Of a DNA stretch of 64,000 bases, positions 49,601 through 60,860 are shown piece after piece (positions within the stretch are counted from its first letter, which is position 1; every line of letters begins with the position of its first letter). The position numbers and the translations under genes are program-made. Source of the stretch: Chionis minor (lineage: Eukaryota > Chordata > Aves > Charadriiformes > Chionididae); contig VZSF01001887.1 in NCBI GenBank assembly GCA_013398295.1, forward strand, positions 484,862 through 548,861, given 5' to 3'. The notes under the pieces were generated by a model. That model was not told the origin of the DNA, did not search any database, and worked only from the letters and a program-made list of their open reading frames with translations.

Positions 49601-50795
49601 CATTCGTTTAGGAATGAAATGCAATAGCTGTCCAAGCCCTCAAAACTAAAAGTTGATTTTGGAAAAATGTAAAAACTATTTTATCCAAATAAAATATCCA
49701 TTAGCATTAAAGAAGGCAAAGATTAATTAATTATCAAGGGTAGGATTTTGCTAGATCGGGGTTAATAGCTGACCTCTTCAGAAATGGACTCTTTAATACC
49801 CCGTGACAGGCGAACTCAAAATCTTGTATCTCATCTAAAAGATCCAATGGTAGGACAAATAATCTGACACTTAACTGTTGAAAAGTAGCCAAATAACATA
49901 CTTGATTTTCCATTCAGTTTTCTTCCCTGTTGTAAATTGGTCACGTGCTTTCAGTTAATGTCAAGACGTTTTCAGTGTTTGCTGCAGTTTTGGTGTCTAT
50001 ATAACAAACTGCGATAGATTTAGCAATTGGGCATGACTACAGGATAAATGAAAATTCTGTGTCCTGAGTCTGGTCTCTCTGATAATAATTCAATGCTATA
50101 GTTTTATAGGAAGCAATATGCCATATCTCTCTTCACTGAAATATTTCAGTGTAATACTGTTTTGATGTTTATAATGGTATTTGTAATGGTACAGTCAGGT
50201 AAGGGCCAGTGAGCCATAGGGACCTGTAAGTATACAAATACAGCAAGCAGATATTCTTTGCTCTGTCCAGACAAAGCCTGGCAGAGAATAAACACATAAC
50301 ATGCAAGTAACAAAAATAAAGATATTGATGCCACCAAATGTCATATTAATGCCATTATTAATATTCTGCTGGGTTTATTTGGAAGGAGAGGAACTTAAAG
50401 GATAAGCTAAGTTAAGAGAAAACCAGGAAAAAAAGCATTGAGCGCAAAAAGATGCTGGCAGTGGGACAACGGGGAAGGTAACATAGATGGTAGGTGACAA
50501 TGAGGTAGGGACTAAGGAAGGGAGAAGGTTGGAGCGGACTGCGCAAGGTAGAGGAATACTGGGCAAACCTACAGGAAGTTTTCTTATTGTCTGAATCTCC
50601 CTACTTTGGCTGTTTCTGCATCTTTTCCTACAGTTTCCCGGTCTAGCTAAGTCTGGTTAGTTTATTCTTCCCTTTTTGTTCTCCCTTCATGGCTCCTTGT
50701 GCTGTGGAATACACATGGGCCTAGTAAAAACAGTCTCTGGTTTGACTGATTCTGCTAAAATACAGGCAACTGATTTCTGGGGAAATAGCTCTCTC
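46668..50795. other. intron sequence, nothing specific
   Basis: About 4 kb of AT-rich intron without recognisable exon, repeat family or strong motif cluster. Frames up to 84 codons are chance. Confidence 0.5.
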
Positions 50796-50818
50796 TTTTT
50801 TTTTTTTTTTTTTTTTTT
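50796..50818 (-). repeat. poly-T run (23 nt)
   Basis: This is the longest homopolymer in the window. It follows CTCTCTC. On the minus strand it would be a poly-A tail, but no retroposed gene is recognisable beside it. Confidence 0.9.
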
Positions 50819-53490
50819 GTGACGGTCTTTGCATGCAACTCTGAATATCTTTGTGGGTGTGGGCAGGAAGCATTTCCTCCACTCTACTTGCCTTGCAATC
50901 ACTAGTTCTCAGTATACTGAAGGATTTCATTCAGGCTCTGTACCCAAGAGTATGTCTCTCATGTCTAGTGAGAGTAAAATAGAGGAATATCAGCCCCACC
51001 ATGGATTGGACTTCTTACCCTGGGCTTGGGGGTTCTTTTGCAAGAAATCATTTATTCACTGCTGTATTAAAATTATGGTTGAATCTTTGATCAAGGCTGT
51101 ACCTAACTTTCCATTCTTGTGACAAGCTACTGAAAATTTAATAGCAAGGCAAGTCGGGCGTTAACCAAATTCCTTCAGCTTACTTTAGCCCAGTAAGTCA
51201 GGGATCTTTCATGCTGTTAGTAACATGCTAAAGTGGCTTTTCCATTTAGCCTGGTAAATTTTTCCATACTATTTTCTGTCTGACAGAAAGGACTCTGCGA
51301 TAGAAATGTTCAACCACCCTTCCTCTGTAGCTAACTTCCGATCGGGATCTTTGCTTCTGACAACTTCTGTTTAAAAAGTATATTGAGCTCTAGGACTACG
51401 TCAGGGAAGATAAACTAAGTGGCAGGTGACCTACAACTTTTGTACAACAGAACTGAAGCCTGTCAACAGTGGTTAAAATGCTACATGATCTTAGCTTTAC
51501 CTGCGTTTTGCCAAAAAACAGGATAACTCAGACTGGGCAGAAATCTGGGTATCTGTGGCTAGATTTCTGCCAGTGTCTTGCTGGTGATCATCCAGGAGAT
51601 CTCTATCACAGTACTGGAAAAACTGGGGTTCCTAAATCCTGGCCAAGTATCTTAGGTTTTGGGCCATTCTCTGTTGGAATAGTTCATTGAATAGATTTAT
51701 CAGAGAGCAATGTAAGTATGTGTAAAAAGTGAACAGGGTGATAGTGATGAGGGTCCACATAAGGAAAATAAATTACCTAAATGAAGGTGTCTGTGATGAG
51801 CTAGAGGCATAAATAGTGAATGTAGGAAAAAGAGGATGTCCACACGTAGTAGTTGTAATAGTTTTTGCAGTGGAAAGGTAGATTACATACAGCAGGAGTT
51901 AAATTAAGAATGAACCATTAGTTTTGCTTGGGCTGGAAGGCTTTTTTACAAGGTTAGATTAAATTTAAATATATATTAATCTAGTTCCCACCATCATATA
52001 AAATAATCTGATAAATAACAGTTATTACTTATTTTTGAACCGATTTTTAACATTTGATCATCAAATAGATCTACTTTCTTCAGTCCAAAGGTCAGATTTA
52101 AAATACAGATTACCACTCGTAATCAGGCTTGGGGTCTCAAAAGACCTCACCTTGCATTGCTAAGTGACGGTGATGAAGTTGCATTCAATGAAGCTGAGTG
52201 TGGACATAATCTGAAATCTGGATGTAAACGTTTTGTTTGGATTCTTTAGTTCTGCCCTGTACCACTCCAGGAAAAGGACATAGGCTATGAAAGCCTGTGG
52301 TCTCCAGTAACACTGCTCAGCTGCTAAAACCAATTACAGGGAATGGTTGCTGGGCAATCAGGCGTCAAGTAAACTGAGATCCCTTAGCTTTCCCATACTT
52401 ATCTTGATTAATGATTTAGCTAGTCATAAAATACAGTGTATTTGTAATTTAGATAGAATACTTAATGTTTTTCAGGGGAAATAAAAAATATGTCTCGCCT
52501 GTAACAGCCTTTCTTGCGATTGAAATAGGCTGTAATTAATACTTTAAATAAAATCAAATTGATATAAATCTCTCATATGTTTTAATGGCAAAACCTTTTA
52601 TGTTTACTATGACAATTAATACAGAGAGTATCAAACTTGTCATCATTTGCAGTTCTTTCAGTTGATGCTTTATGAATGTTTTTTTGCAAAAATAAGTTAC
52701 CTGCTTCTCAGTTGTTTGTTTTCAGCAGCAGCAAGGTCTGATCCAACTTTGACTGGCATTCATGGAAGGCTTTCCGTGTGCTTGCGTAGCACAAATATTG
52801 GTATCTGAGAGTCAAATGCTATTCAGAAATGCCAAACCATAATGTTATAGAAAATATTTATCAAATTTCTTTTCTTCTTTGGTTTACCCACATACTGTCT
52901 AAGTATCTCATTTTTAATAGGGAAATACGGAGCAGTTTCTTTCAAACTGAACAAAGACATTCTTTCAAAATAAATAGTAATATACCAAGGTAATACCTTT
53001 GGTATCCCATGTGAACAAATCTAAAAGGCATAGCCAAAACTATCCTTACCAAGTTCTATAAATGTACTAAAAGACAGAAGAATGGTAACCACATACATGA
53101 GACACAAATTGCCTTCAAAGTGTCCGTGTAAATTTTCCCACAAAAATACGAAAGTGACATTCATTCACAATGTCAGAAGAATATTATTTTTATGCTTTGG
53201 TTCTACAGGCTTAACACATGCACTAACTTCTTTATGATTTGTTCTATCTTAGGGCTATTTTCAGCGTAATCTTTTTATGGGGCTATATTATGTATAAAAA
53301 TACAGTTTTTTTGACATAAGGCATATGTTCATAGGACCATAAAAATGCTTCTTCTTTTGGGTGCCCAGGACCATTAATAATGTCTAAATTATTAAAAGAT
53401 GAAACATTTCATTTTGTGGTTGGGAAAAGAGTTTCAAAATTACCTCTTTTTTTAAATTACTCTTTCTTCTTAGAGACCAAGAACAAAGTT
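50819..53490. other. intron sequence, little specific
   Basis: Mostly AT-rich intron. The patches 51140-51370 and 52730-52810 keep CpGs (AAGTCGGGCGTTAAC, TCCGATCGGGATC; TTTCCGTGTGCTTGCG) and could be small constrained elements. The 97-codon frame at 50829-51122 has no family features. Confidence 0.45.
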
Positions 53491-53504
53491 TAGCTAGTGC
53501 TTAG

Positions 53505-53539
53505 CTTAGCTAGCTAAGTTGAGCTGAATGCATTCACGC
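53505..53539. other. 14-bp palindrome next to a TTCACGC core
   Basis: CTTAGCTAGCTAAG (53505-53518) is perfectly self-complementary and sits in a run of TTAGCT repeats. TTCACGC at 53533-53539 is the exact 7-bp core of a PAX6 paired-domain site, but the following bases (CATTG) do not fit the consensus. Confidence 0.6.
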
Positions 53540-54004
53540 CATTGCAAGAATGCTACACCTACATAATGCAAACAAATATGTGTGTGTGTATATATACACA
53601 CTCTTTTTATACCCTTCAGAAAAAAAGATGATTACCTACTTTAAACCATTCAATTTTAGGTCTTTGATACACTTATGAGAATTTGCAGATTATTACTCTA
53701 CTGCCTTAAAAAATGCCAGATGTTTTGCAGACACGTTTTAAAACAAAGTCTTTCTTGTGAAATAATTGCAACTGGAGTTGACAATATGCGGAAGAAAAAT
53801 GAGAAATGGAAAATAACAAAAACAAGTAGGCATTGATGACAATATATTTCTTAATATTTTTTTTGCAGTGAAGTCCTATGTTATAATTAAAAAGTTAAAA
53901 ATCCTCAGTGATTAACTCATATATCCTATACAGATGGTAGGCATGTACTGAACATCTTCAAAAAAACACATATCTCATTTATTAGGTATATAACAAGCTT
54001 TAGA
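53540..54004. other. intron sequence with a GT/TA microsatellite
   Basis: ATGTGTGTGTGTATATATACACAC around 53578-53601 is a short self-complementary simple repeat. Nothing else supported. Confidence 0.55.
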
Positions 54005-54049
54005 ACAGGTAGTAGTAGTAGAACTACCTGATAGCTTTCAGACAGGTAG
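54005..54049. repeat. CAGGTAG triplet with inverted copy
   Basis: CAGGTAG occurs at 54006-54012 and 54043-54049 and inverted (CTACCTG) at 54024-54030. Both direct copies continue into AGTAGTAG. CAGGTA is the E2-box type bound by ZEB and SNAI repressors, so this is either a simple repeat expansion or a triple repressor site. Confidence 0.7.
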
Positions 54050-54799
54050 TAGTAGCACTGAGTTGAAGATCAGTGAAGAGCAATTCTTTTTTGTAACAGA
54101 TGAAGTTCTGCCTTTCATTTTCTATTGTATAACACTGAGGACCAGAAGAAAAGAAATGCACGTTTTAGTGTTATGGTTACCCCGTAACTTCATACAAGGA
54201 TTATTTCATTTGATGTGCATCAAATAAAATCTACTACTAGCTTAGGAATCAAATTCATCTTATTGTTTAATATTTTCATTTTCTCTATTATTAACCAAAG
54301 CAGTTGGCCAAGATTTTTCCAGCTAAGAGGAAAAGTCAGTAATGAAGTCAGGACTTTCTCAGTAAACTTGTTTAATTGATAACAAAATTACATAGTATCT
54401 TCTTTAATTCTGCTTTTCAGAGGGGAAGAAAGAAAAAAAGAAACTGTGGCGCCTTTATAAATAAATTGGCTTTGGTTTGCATCAAAGGAACACCTGAATT
54501 CTTTGCTCGTTTTACCTCCTGAGGCACCATATCAAGACCACTCATATCTACCTGCTTATACTGAAAAGGGGAGTGTTATTTAATGACCTTTTAATGAATA
54601 CTTTATTCAATGAACATGATCTAAGAAAAAGACAACGAAAGCTCTGCTGAGCTCTGTCAGACTTAAGGGCTCTGCACCTATCTTCAAGAAATTGCAGAGA
54701 AAAATTGTTCTTCTTTAGTTTTTGAGTTAAAGCGGGGCAGCTGCAGTCATCCTATCTTAATGATTCTTCCATTCCATTGCCTAGAAATAAGACTGGCCC
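54050..54799. other. intron sequence, nothing specific
   Basis: AT-rich intron. Some complex sequence at 54440-54560 (GTGGCGCC, TTGCTCGTTTTACC) without clear motifs. Confidence 0.5.
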
Positions 54800-55080
54800 T
54801 ACCATTTGCCATTAGGTGGCTTTTCCTATCGGCTGGATGAGCTACCTCTCCCTTAGCTACTAGGTGGCTAGCTGGTTTGGGATTCATGGCCTCAGAGATC
54901 CTACCCCAGTTCCTGCCACAAACGTAGGAGTCTCTCAATGTGGGTCCCGCTGTCACTGGAAGAATCTGGCCTTAATGACACTTCCATTGGCATCGTGTGC
55001 AGAAGATGGTTCCCAGAGCGGGCAATGACTGCAGGCAGAAGCACCGGTAGCCTCTCCTCCCACCACTTGTATAACTTCTT
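54800..55080. promoter_or_regulatory. candidate CTCF-type element: two same-orientation CTCF-like motifs
   Basis: CCATTAGGTGGC (54809-54820) and CTACTAGGTGGC (54857-54868) each match the CTCF core CCASYAGRKGGC at 11 of 12 positions, on the plus strand, 48 bp apart. The block is GC-richer than its surroundings and keeps CpGs (CTATCGGCTGG, AAACGTAGG, TCCCGCTG, GGCATCGTG, GAGCGGGC, CACCGG). Tandem CTCF sites mark loop anchors and insulators in vertebrates. Here they would lie between ELP4 exon and PAX6. Function is inferred. Confidence 0.45.
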
Positions 55081-58000
55081 CCAGTTCTGTTTGTCAATGT
55101 GCAGGTTATATATAATATGTGAATTTAGTAAAAGAAATTTTAAGCAAAAAGGGCTGCAGGTTGTTCATTAAAGTGGGAGGTTTTTTGAATATAAAGTTCA
55201 GTATAGTGAGAATGATAAATATTTTTAAACGGTTTGCATTTCATTTTTACAGTAACAGATTATAAAAAGAGAGAAACCATACTGTAAATTAAACTCCTAG
55301 ATATACACTACTGAAATTCTCTGCTTTTAGAGCTTTCATCTAGTTTGTCTTCTCAAAAGTGTCTTGAAATTATGCAAATAAAACAACATTCTTTAACAAG
55401 AATTAAGTCATAACAGGTAAAGAAAATTTTTTAAATAATACCATTCATGTTCCTGTTCTTAGAGAAATGGTATCTGAAACTGTTTTCTTACACAGAAAGC
55501 ATTTTCTGCACCATGTAGTGTCAAAATGCAACAAATAAAATAATGATTTGATTTTATACACAGGCCAGTAAATAATCCATAGCTGTGTATCTGCAGCATT
55601 CTTCAAATTTCCTTAGTTCTTTTGATTATGTCCATCTTTTTTTCTCATTTGTCGAAGTGAAGAAAAAGCAAATGAAACCAAATCCGTTCCTTGAGCATAA
55701 ACTGGTATTATTGTTCTTGTCTGTCACTCAATATGAGAAATGGATAACTTCCTTCTGCCATTAAAGTAAATTTCAACTAATTGCTTGGCAGAAATTTATG
55801 GGCAGGGTGAAAGCCACAAGCTAGATTTGTGTCATACAGAGTCGATGTTTCCTGGAAAAAGAGGGAAAGTACTGCTGAAAAGGCAAATATAAGCTTAATT
55901 TTGTGGATTTTTTGGTTGTATTTATAAAACCCCATATTTTAATACATGAACACAGAAAATTCTAAATTGGACAAAACAGTAATAAATACATTTTAATTAG
56001 CAACAGGGAGACAGTATTATCATTTCTGATGTTCAGTATTTTAGAGGGACAAATTAAGTGAGCATTTAATACACTTAAATAATGTTTATATCTCCTTTTA
56101 ACGAGACAGAGATCTTAATTTCATTATTCTTCGTGTAGTTTCCAGTTCCTTTTATTTTTTATGTATTTCTTGTTAGAACAAAATTAAAAAATAACTTTAT
56201 GAAGTAACCTAAGTAGCTGATAGACTTCAGTTTCATTCCATTTGCTTGCTTTGGGGTTTTGTGCAATTGAATAAAACTGTTTTCTCTGTTCAAATTTCTG
56301 TGCAAGTTTCCTCACAAGAAAAATCTTTCAACAGAATCCTAAGAGTAGTTCTGCTGTTCACCTTGAAAGAAAACAAATCGGTAGGAGGCTGGTCCAGAAA
56401 ACTTTAGCTGTCAGTTCACTTTCCTCATAAAACCTCTTCAGATCCTCAACCTGTTTCTGTGTCTGGGTGTCCTAAAATATAGAGTATTCGTCTAACCTCA
56501 AGTCAGCAGGTAGAATATAGATGCAAAAAAAGGCATGAAATGTCCAAAAACCATAAGAGACATTCATCAGTGAGGTAGATTAATAAGGCACCTCTTGTTG
56601 CCTGATAAAAAAGACAGCAATGCTCTCCCAGTGGCGTTCAGCAATCATCAGTGAGTAAAGACCTAGAAATTAGCTGCCCAAAGTAACTCCGGTTGTATGT
56701 AGAAACATTGTTTGGTTTACATTTCTATTTCATCCCCAAATTAATGTAATGTGAAAGAGCCACATGAAAAACAATTGATAATTCATTTCATTCTAATAAC
56801 TCGTTTTCTGTTTGAAAAAGATTGATAAGAGTGTGGAAAACAAATCTGAGTGATGACATACAGAGGAAGAAATACCTCAGGAATAAAGGGTACATAAAGG
56901 GAGCAATTGAAAGATTTGTATCTTACAAAATACATTAATGTGGGTGAGGATAAAAAAGAGTGAAGGATAGTTCAGGAATTTCTGTTTCATTTTCCAAAGT
57001 ATATTTTCAACTTTCGGGCTAAGATACTCTGTCCTGTAGATGGGGTTTTTATCTTACTTGTTTAGGCTATAAAGCGTGACAGTGTGTCCTTTTTGGCTGA
57101 AAGAGGCAAAACAAGGGAAAAAAAATTAGTTCTTTTCCTTCTTAGTGTTCTTAGGGTATCTTTTTAACAGAAAATGTGTTTTCTTGATTCAATATAAAAT
57201 TTTTGGTCATAAAATATGGAAAGGTATAGGTGCCATTTTGATGATGGAGACAAAACTAAGCAGCCCGTGGTACTATGGGCAAATCCATATAGCAGAGGCT
57301 TGGAAGAAAAGGTCATTGTCAATTTGTTTAAAAGAGAATAACAATTTTCTCTCCAAAGTTTGTCTCTTTTCTTGAACATTCACAGGGAAGTAACCTTTAA
57401 TACATTTGTGCACATCAGTCATCTTCCCAACTAGTTCCACATCTTAAAAATAAATTCTGTGTATTAAATAAGTTCATTAGTAACAACAGGTAAATTTGCA
57501 ATTGAAGTATTAAAATATACTTAAAATGCTTCAAAAATGCTTTGTGTTCAATTCTGAGCTAGGGAAAATCCAAGGTCTGATTTCACCTTTTGTTTTTTAC
57601 TATGGATGCTTATTTTCTCTTTTTACTTCTTCATGGAACTTCCCTCTTCTTACCTAAAAGTCCAGTATCTCCAAAAATTTTTACTATTTTCAGATGTCCT
57701 ATGAAGGTGGATTTTCTTGGAGAAAGAGGCAGTCCTTTTTGAACTGGCAGGCTTAATCTTTCCTGTCACATCCAATAGATACCTCTTGATATGTCAAAAC
57801 AGACCTTGAGGTCCCAACATGGCACTGACATCCCCAAGCATAGCTCCTCATCTTGGAGATCTTGAGTGTAGTCAGTGGCTTTCTTCTGAAATCAGTGGTC
57901 TTTTTTGGTTTTTAAATCTATTTAATGTCAGTGTCTATTTTTAAGTGATCGATACATGCTAAAAATGGTAGAAGTATAAAAGAGCAGGAAGTCTAGCAGT

Positions 58001-58560
58001 CACTGATTAGTAAGTCACTGACTTGGAAAATGCAAAGAGGAGCACACAAGTTGAAGATTACTGTGTAATTGCTGCTAATACGAATATGTAAATCTTGCGA
58101 CAAATTTGCTGTACTTTTTTCCTTCAGTTTCTTGTGACTATGAGTGTAGTTTGGAAATGAGAGGTTTAACCAAAATATAGTGTCAACTACTTTAAAAGAG
58201 TGAAATCTATAGTACATTATTTGGGGAAGGTTTTTTTAATTAGCTAGGCAATAATTGAGTATTTTTTTGAAACAGTTGGTTTCTTAGTGTGTTCTCCATA
58301 ACTTGGTGTTAGCCACATTCTCTGTAAGTTCTGCTATCCTTAACACGCTGGAGAAAAAGGAAAGAATGACCCAAGATAAACACATGAAAACTTTCTCAGG
58401 TTAGAAGCTCCAGCGTTTGGCAGTGCATGCCCTACTTAGCAATGTCTCACTGTGTACGTGGTAAGATTGTTTTAGTCTCTTCATGACTCACTACTCTCTT
58501 TTTTAAAGCTTCAGATATTTATGTTATACCAAGAGGGAGGAAAAGTCCTACATAATTAGC
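55081..58560. other. intron sequence, nothing specific
   Basis: AT-rich intron. AAAGCGTGAC at 57071-57080 repeats the same TCACGCTTT core seen at about 2246. No exon or repeat family recognised. Overlapping frames at 57145-57379 are chance. Confidence 0.5.
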
Positions 58561-58652
58561 TCTGTTTACTTTGATTGATAATGTTAGTCATATATTAAGT
58601 GAAAAGTTCTGCTTACTTTGATAAATAATTTTACCTGTATACTAAGGGAAAG
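58561..58652 (+). repeat. 47-bp diverged tandem duplication
   Basis: Unit 1 (58561-58606, TCTGTTTACTTTGATTGATA...) and unit 2 (58608-58652, TCTGCTTACTTTGATAAATA...) agree at about 35 of 45 positions with no gap until the end. Both carry a forkhead-like or LEF-like (T)TACTTTGAT core. Confidence 0.7.
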
Positions 58653-60569
58653 TGTTTTTCCTTAGGTGACTTAGCTAGAGTGAAGTATTTTCCTTTTCAT
58701 GTCTGATTTGTTTAACTTTATTAAGGATGGGTTTTTTTCCAGCAATTACTCCATCTCTTACTTTTTTCAGTTCCTAATAAGAAAGTACTGCATAACACTG
58801 GAATCTGTACACTGACTAGCATAACTTATTTTGCTAAAAATAGTAAGTTGGGATTTTTTACCTGGACTCAACTATTTAGCAAGAGTTGGGCCAAAGTTCA
58901 TAAGGAAGTTCAGGGCTGGATTGCAAAGCAGGAAGAGGGGGGATGAACTGGATTTCTAATGCTGATATTTAGTTGAAAGGTTAATTTTTTTTAACCTGAT
59001 ATTCTATATAGTACCTGGCAGTTATTTTTGAAGTGATGGATTTTTGGCAACTACCTGACGTTTCTGAGGCTATAACATGTAAAGTAACAGAGAAGGAATG
59101 ATTCTTTCAGAAGTAGGATCTTCTAACAAACTCAAATAAAATAAACAAGCTGTTTGCTTCAGTAAAACTAGTTTAAATTCCAAAATCAGGCCCCCAGTTA
59201 CTATGTGGTACTCATAAAAATATTCTTCTTTTTTGTTTTTATTATAACTGAGTTGATGTATTCTTGAATGGAGTCCAATTCTTCCAGCAAAGGTGTTTTC
59301 CTAGTATACTTTTGGGTGCAAGTTGTATTTTCCCTGAGTAACTCATCTAGCTTGTAATAATGACTGATTTTGTAGCATTTACAGAGCTACCTTTAAAAAG
59401 AGAAAATTTGAGTCTTGGCATTAGCCATGCAGCTTTCAGGATTGCAAAGAGAATACAAACATGTGCTGTAATTCTCAAGAGTTTGGCTGAATTGAACTCT
59501 ATATGCACGTTAGGTTACATGAACCCTTATAATTTCAGATTTGCTTATAAAGTAGTAAATGAAATGCATCATCCAAAATGTATTGTGCAGTATAATTGTG
59601 CTGTGGTTAGTTCACATTAAGTTTCAATTAGACAAGAATGTGACAGGAGCGTTTAATTAGTCAATAAATATCTGTCGCTGGAAGTTGACAACCTGGAAAG
59701 TAGTCTGCTTTGGCGGTTGTTATCCAGCACAAGTTCTGTCAGGCACCGTGTGTCATTAGATGTTGTGCAAGACCTCACCTCAAACTGGAACACTTCAGAG
59801 TAAATGGTTTGAACTTTGAGTCTCATTCTTCTCTTAGCAATACGTTGACAAGAAGGGTGGAATTTTTTAATAAGAAAAAATAAAATTATAAAAGTCTTAA
59901 GTAACAAGCAGTCTGTGTTGTCTGTGTCGTATTATGTAACTTATCAAACTGTCTTTTTCCCCTGCGTGTGATGTGTGATATGCTTAAGACTTAATCACCC
60001 AAAGTTGTTAAGTAGAAATTAATTAAAAGTGTGTAATGATGTGTTTCTTAGAAATAATTGGTGTGATTAAAAACCCAACTTCAATAACACAATGTCATCA
60101 AAAAGTTTTTCATTCATTTTCCATATTTATTTTTTTAAAAATTAAAAATACTGGGGTTTAAAACTACATTGCATTAATTTACATAATTATATTTTCCTTT
60201 GGAAAAAATATTAGTGCCCACCTATTTTCCATCTTGCACATACATGATTACAGTCATATGAAATACAGTTAGAAACACACAACTTCTGAAGAAGTAAGGT
60301 TTTTAATAATAGATCTTGATTCTTAAATCTGTGCTTTCTCAGTTCATGAGTAGTGGGAACTCCCCTAGGTAAAATTTTAAAAAATAAGCATTGACTGTAA
60401 CTGTCTTTTCCTTTTTTGTTTCTATTTGTTGAAGAGCTACCCTGGTATTTGTTTAAAGACACATGCTATAAGAGTCGTATTTAATGTTGAAATATATTGT
60501 CATTGTGCTTTGCAGTTTTTCGATAATAAGTTATAGTTGTGGGTTTGCTTTTTGGGTTTTTTACATGAG
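58653..60569. other. intron sequence, nothing specific
   Basis: AT-rich intron. The patch 59640-59840 retains CpGs (GACAGGAGCG, TGTCGCTGG, TTGGCGG, GCACCGTG) and might be constrained. No ELP4 exon found. Confidence 0.45.
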
Positions 60570-60860
60570 TGGAGATGCCTTCAGCTCACGGGCTTTGCAT
60601 GCCATGTACCTTTTGCAAACGCCCTTTCAAAGTGCTGATCTCTAGTGGGGAAGTTTTGCCGGTGTTGCCCTGCCATCCTTAGGTCAGCAGCCTCGTGACT
60701 TCAGGAAGTGGACCATATATGTTGTAGGACACCTCGGAGAGGTGCTGGTGGTGGTCAGGAGAAGCCTGACTGCTCTGGGGGTGAGGTGCACTCAGCTTTA
60801 ACAAGTGCCAGGAGACGCTCGCCTGGTTAGAGCTGCCTAAAGCCAAGGGCAGCAGTTCTC
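60570..60860. other. GC-rich island-like stretch of unknown nature
   Basis: About 290 bp are distinctly GC-richer than the surroundings, with CpGs (GCTCACGGGC, AAACGCCC, GCCGGTG, CCTCGGAGAGG, GACGCTCGCC) and GGTGCTGGTGGTGGTCAGGAG. I recognise no exon, promoter element or repeat family. A 135-codon frame starts just downstream (60869-61276) but has no family features and lacks splice context. Confidence 0.4.

Noticed and set aside
50796..50818. Poly-T run as the tail of a minus-strand processed pseudogene
   Set aside because: No recognisable coding remnant adjoins it.
53533..53539. Exact TTCACGC as a full PAX6 paired-domain site
   Set aside because: The bases after the 7-bp core do not fit the consensus, so I noted it only as a partial match.
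58860..58960. Frame ending ELDF-stop near 58958, superficially like the ELP4 C-terminal ending HLDF
   Set aside because: Only the last few residues resemble ELP4. There is no convincing polypyrimidine tract and AG at the expected distance, and the rest of the expected tail is absent. Judged coincidence.
59720..59770. TTCTGTCAGGCACCGTG as a possible match to the ELP4 last-exon 'LSDTV' codons
   Set aside because: A stop codon follows immediately in that frame and there is no acceptor site.
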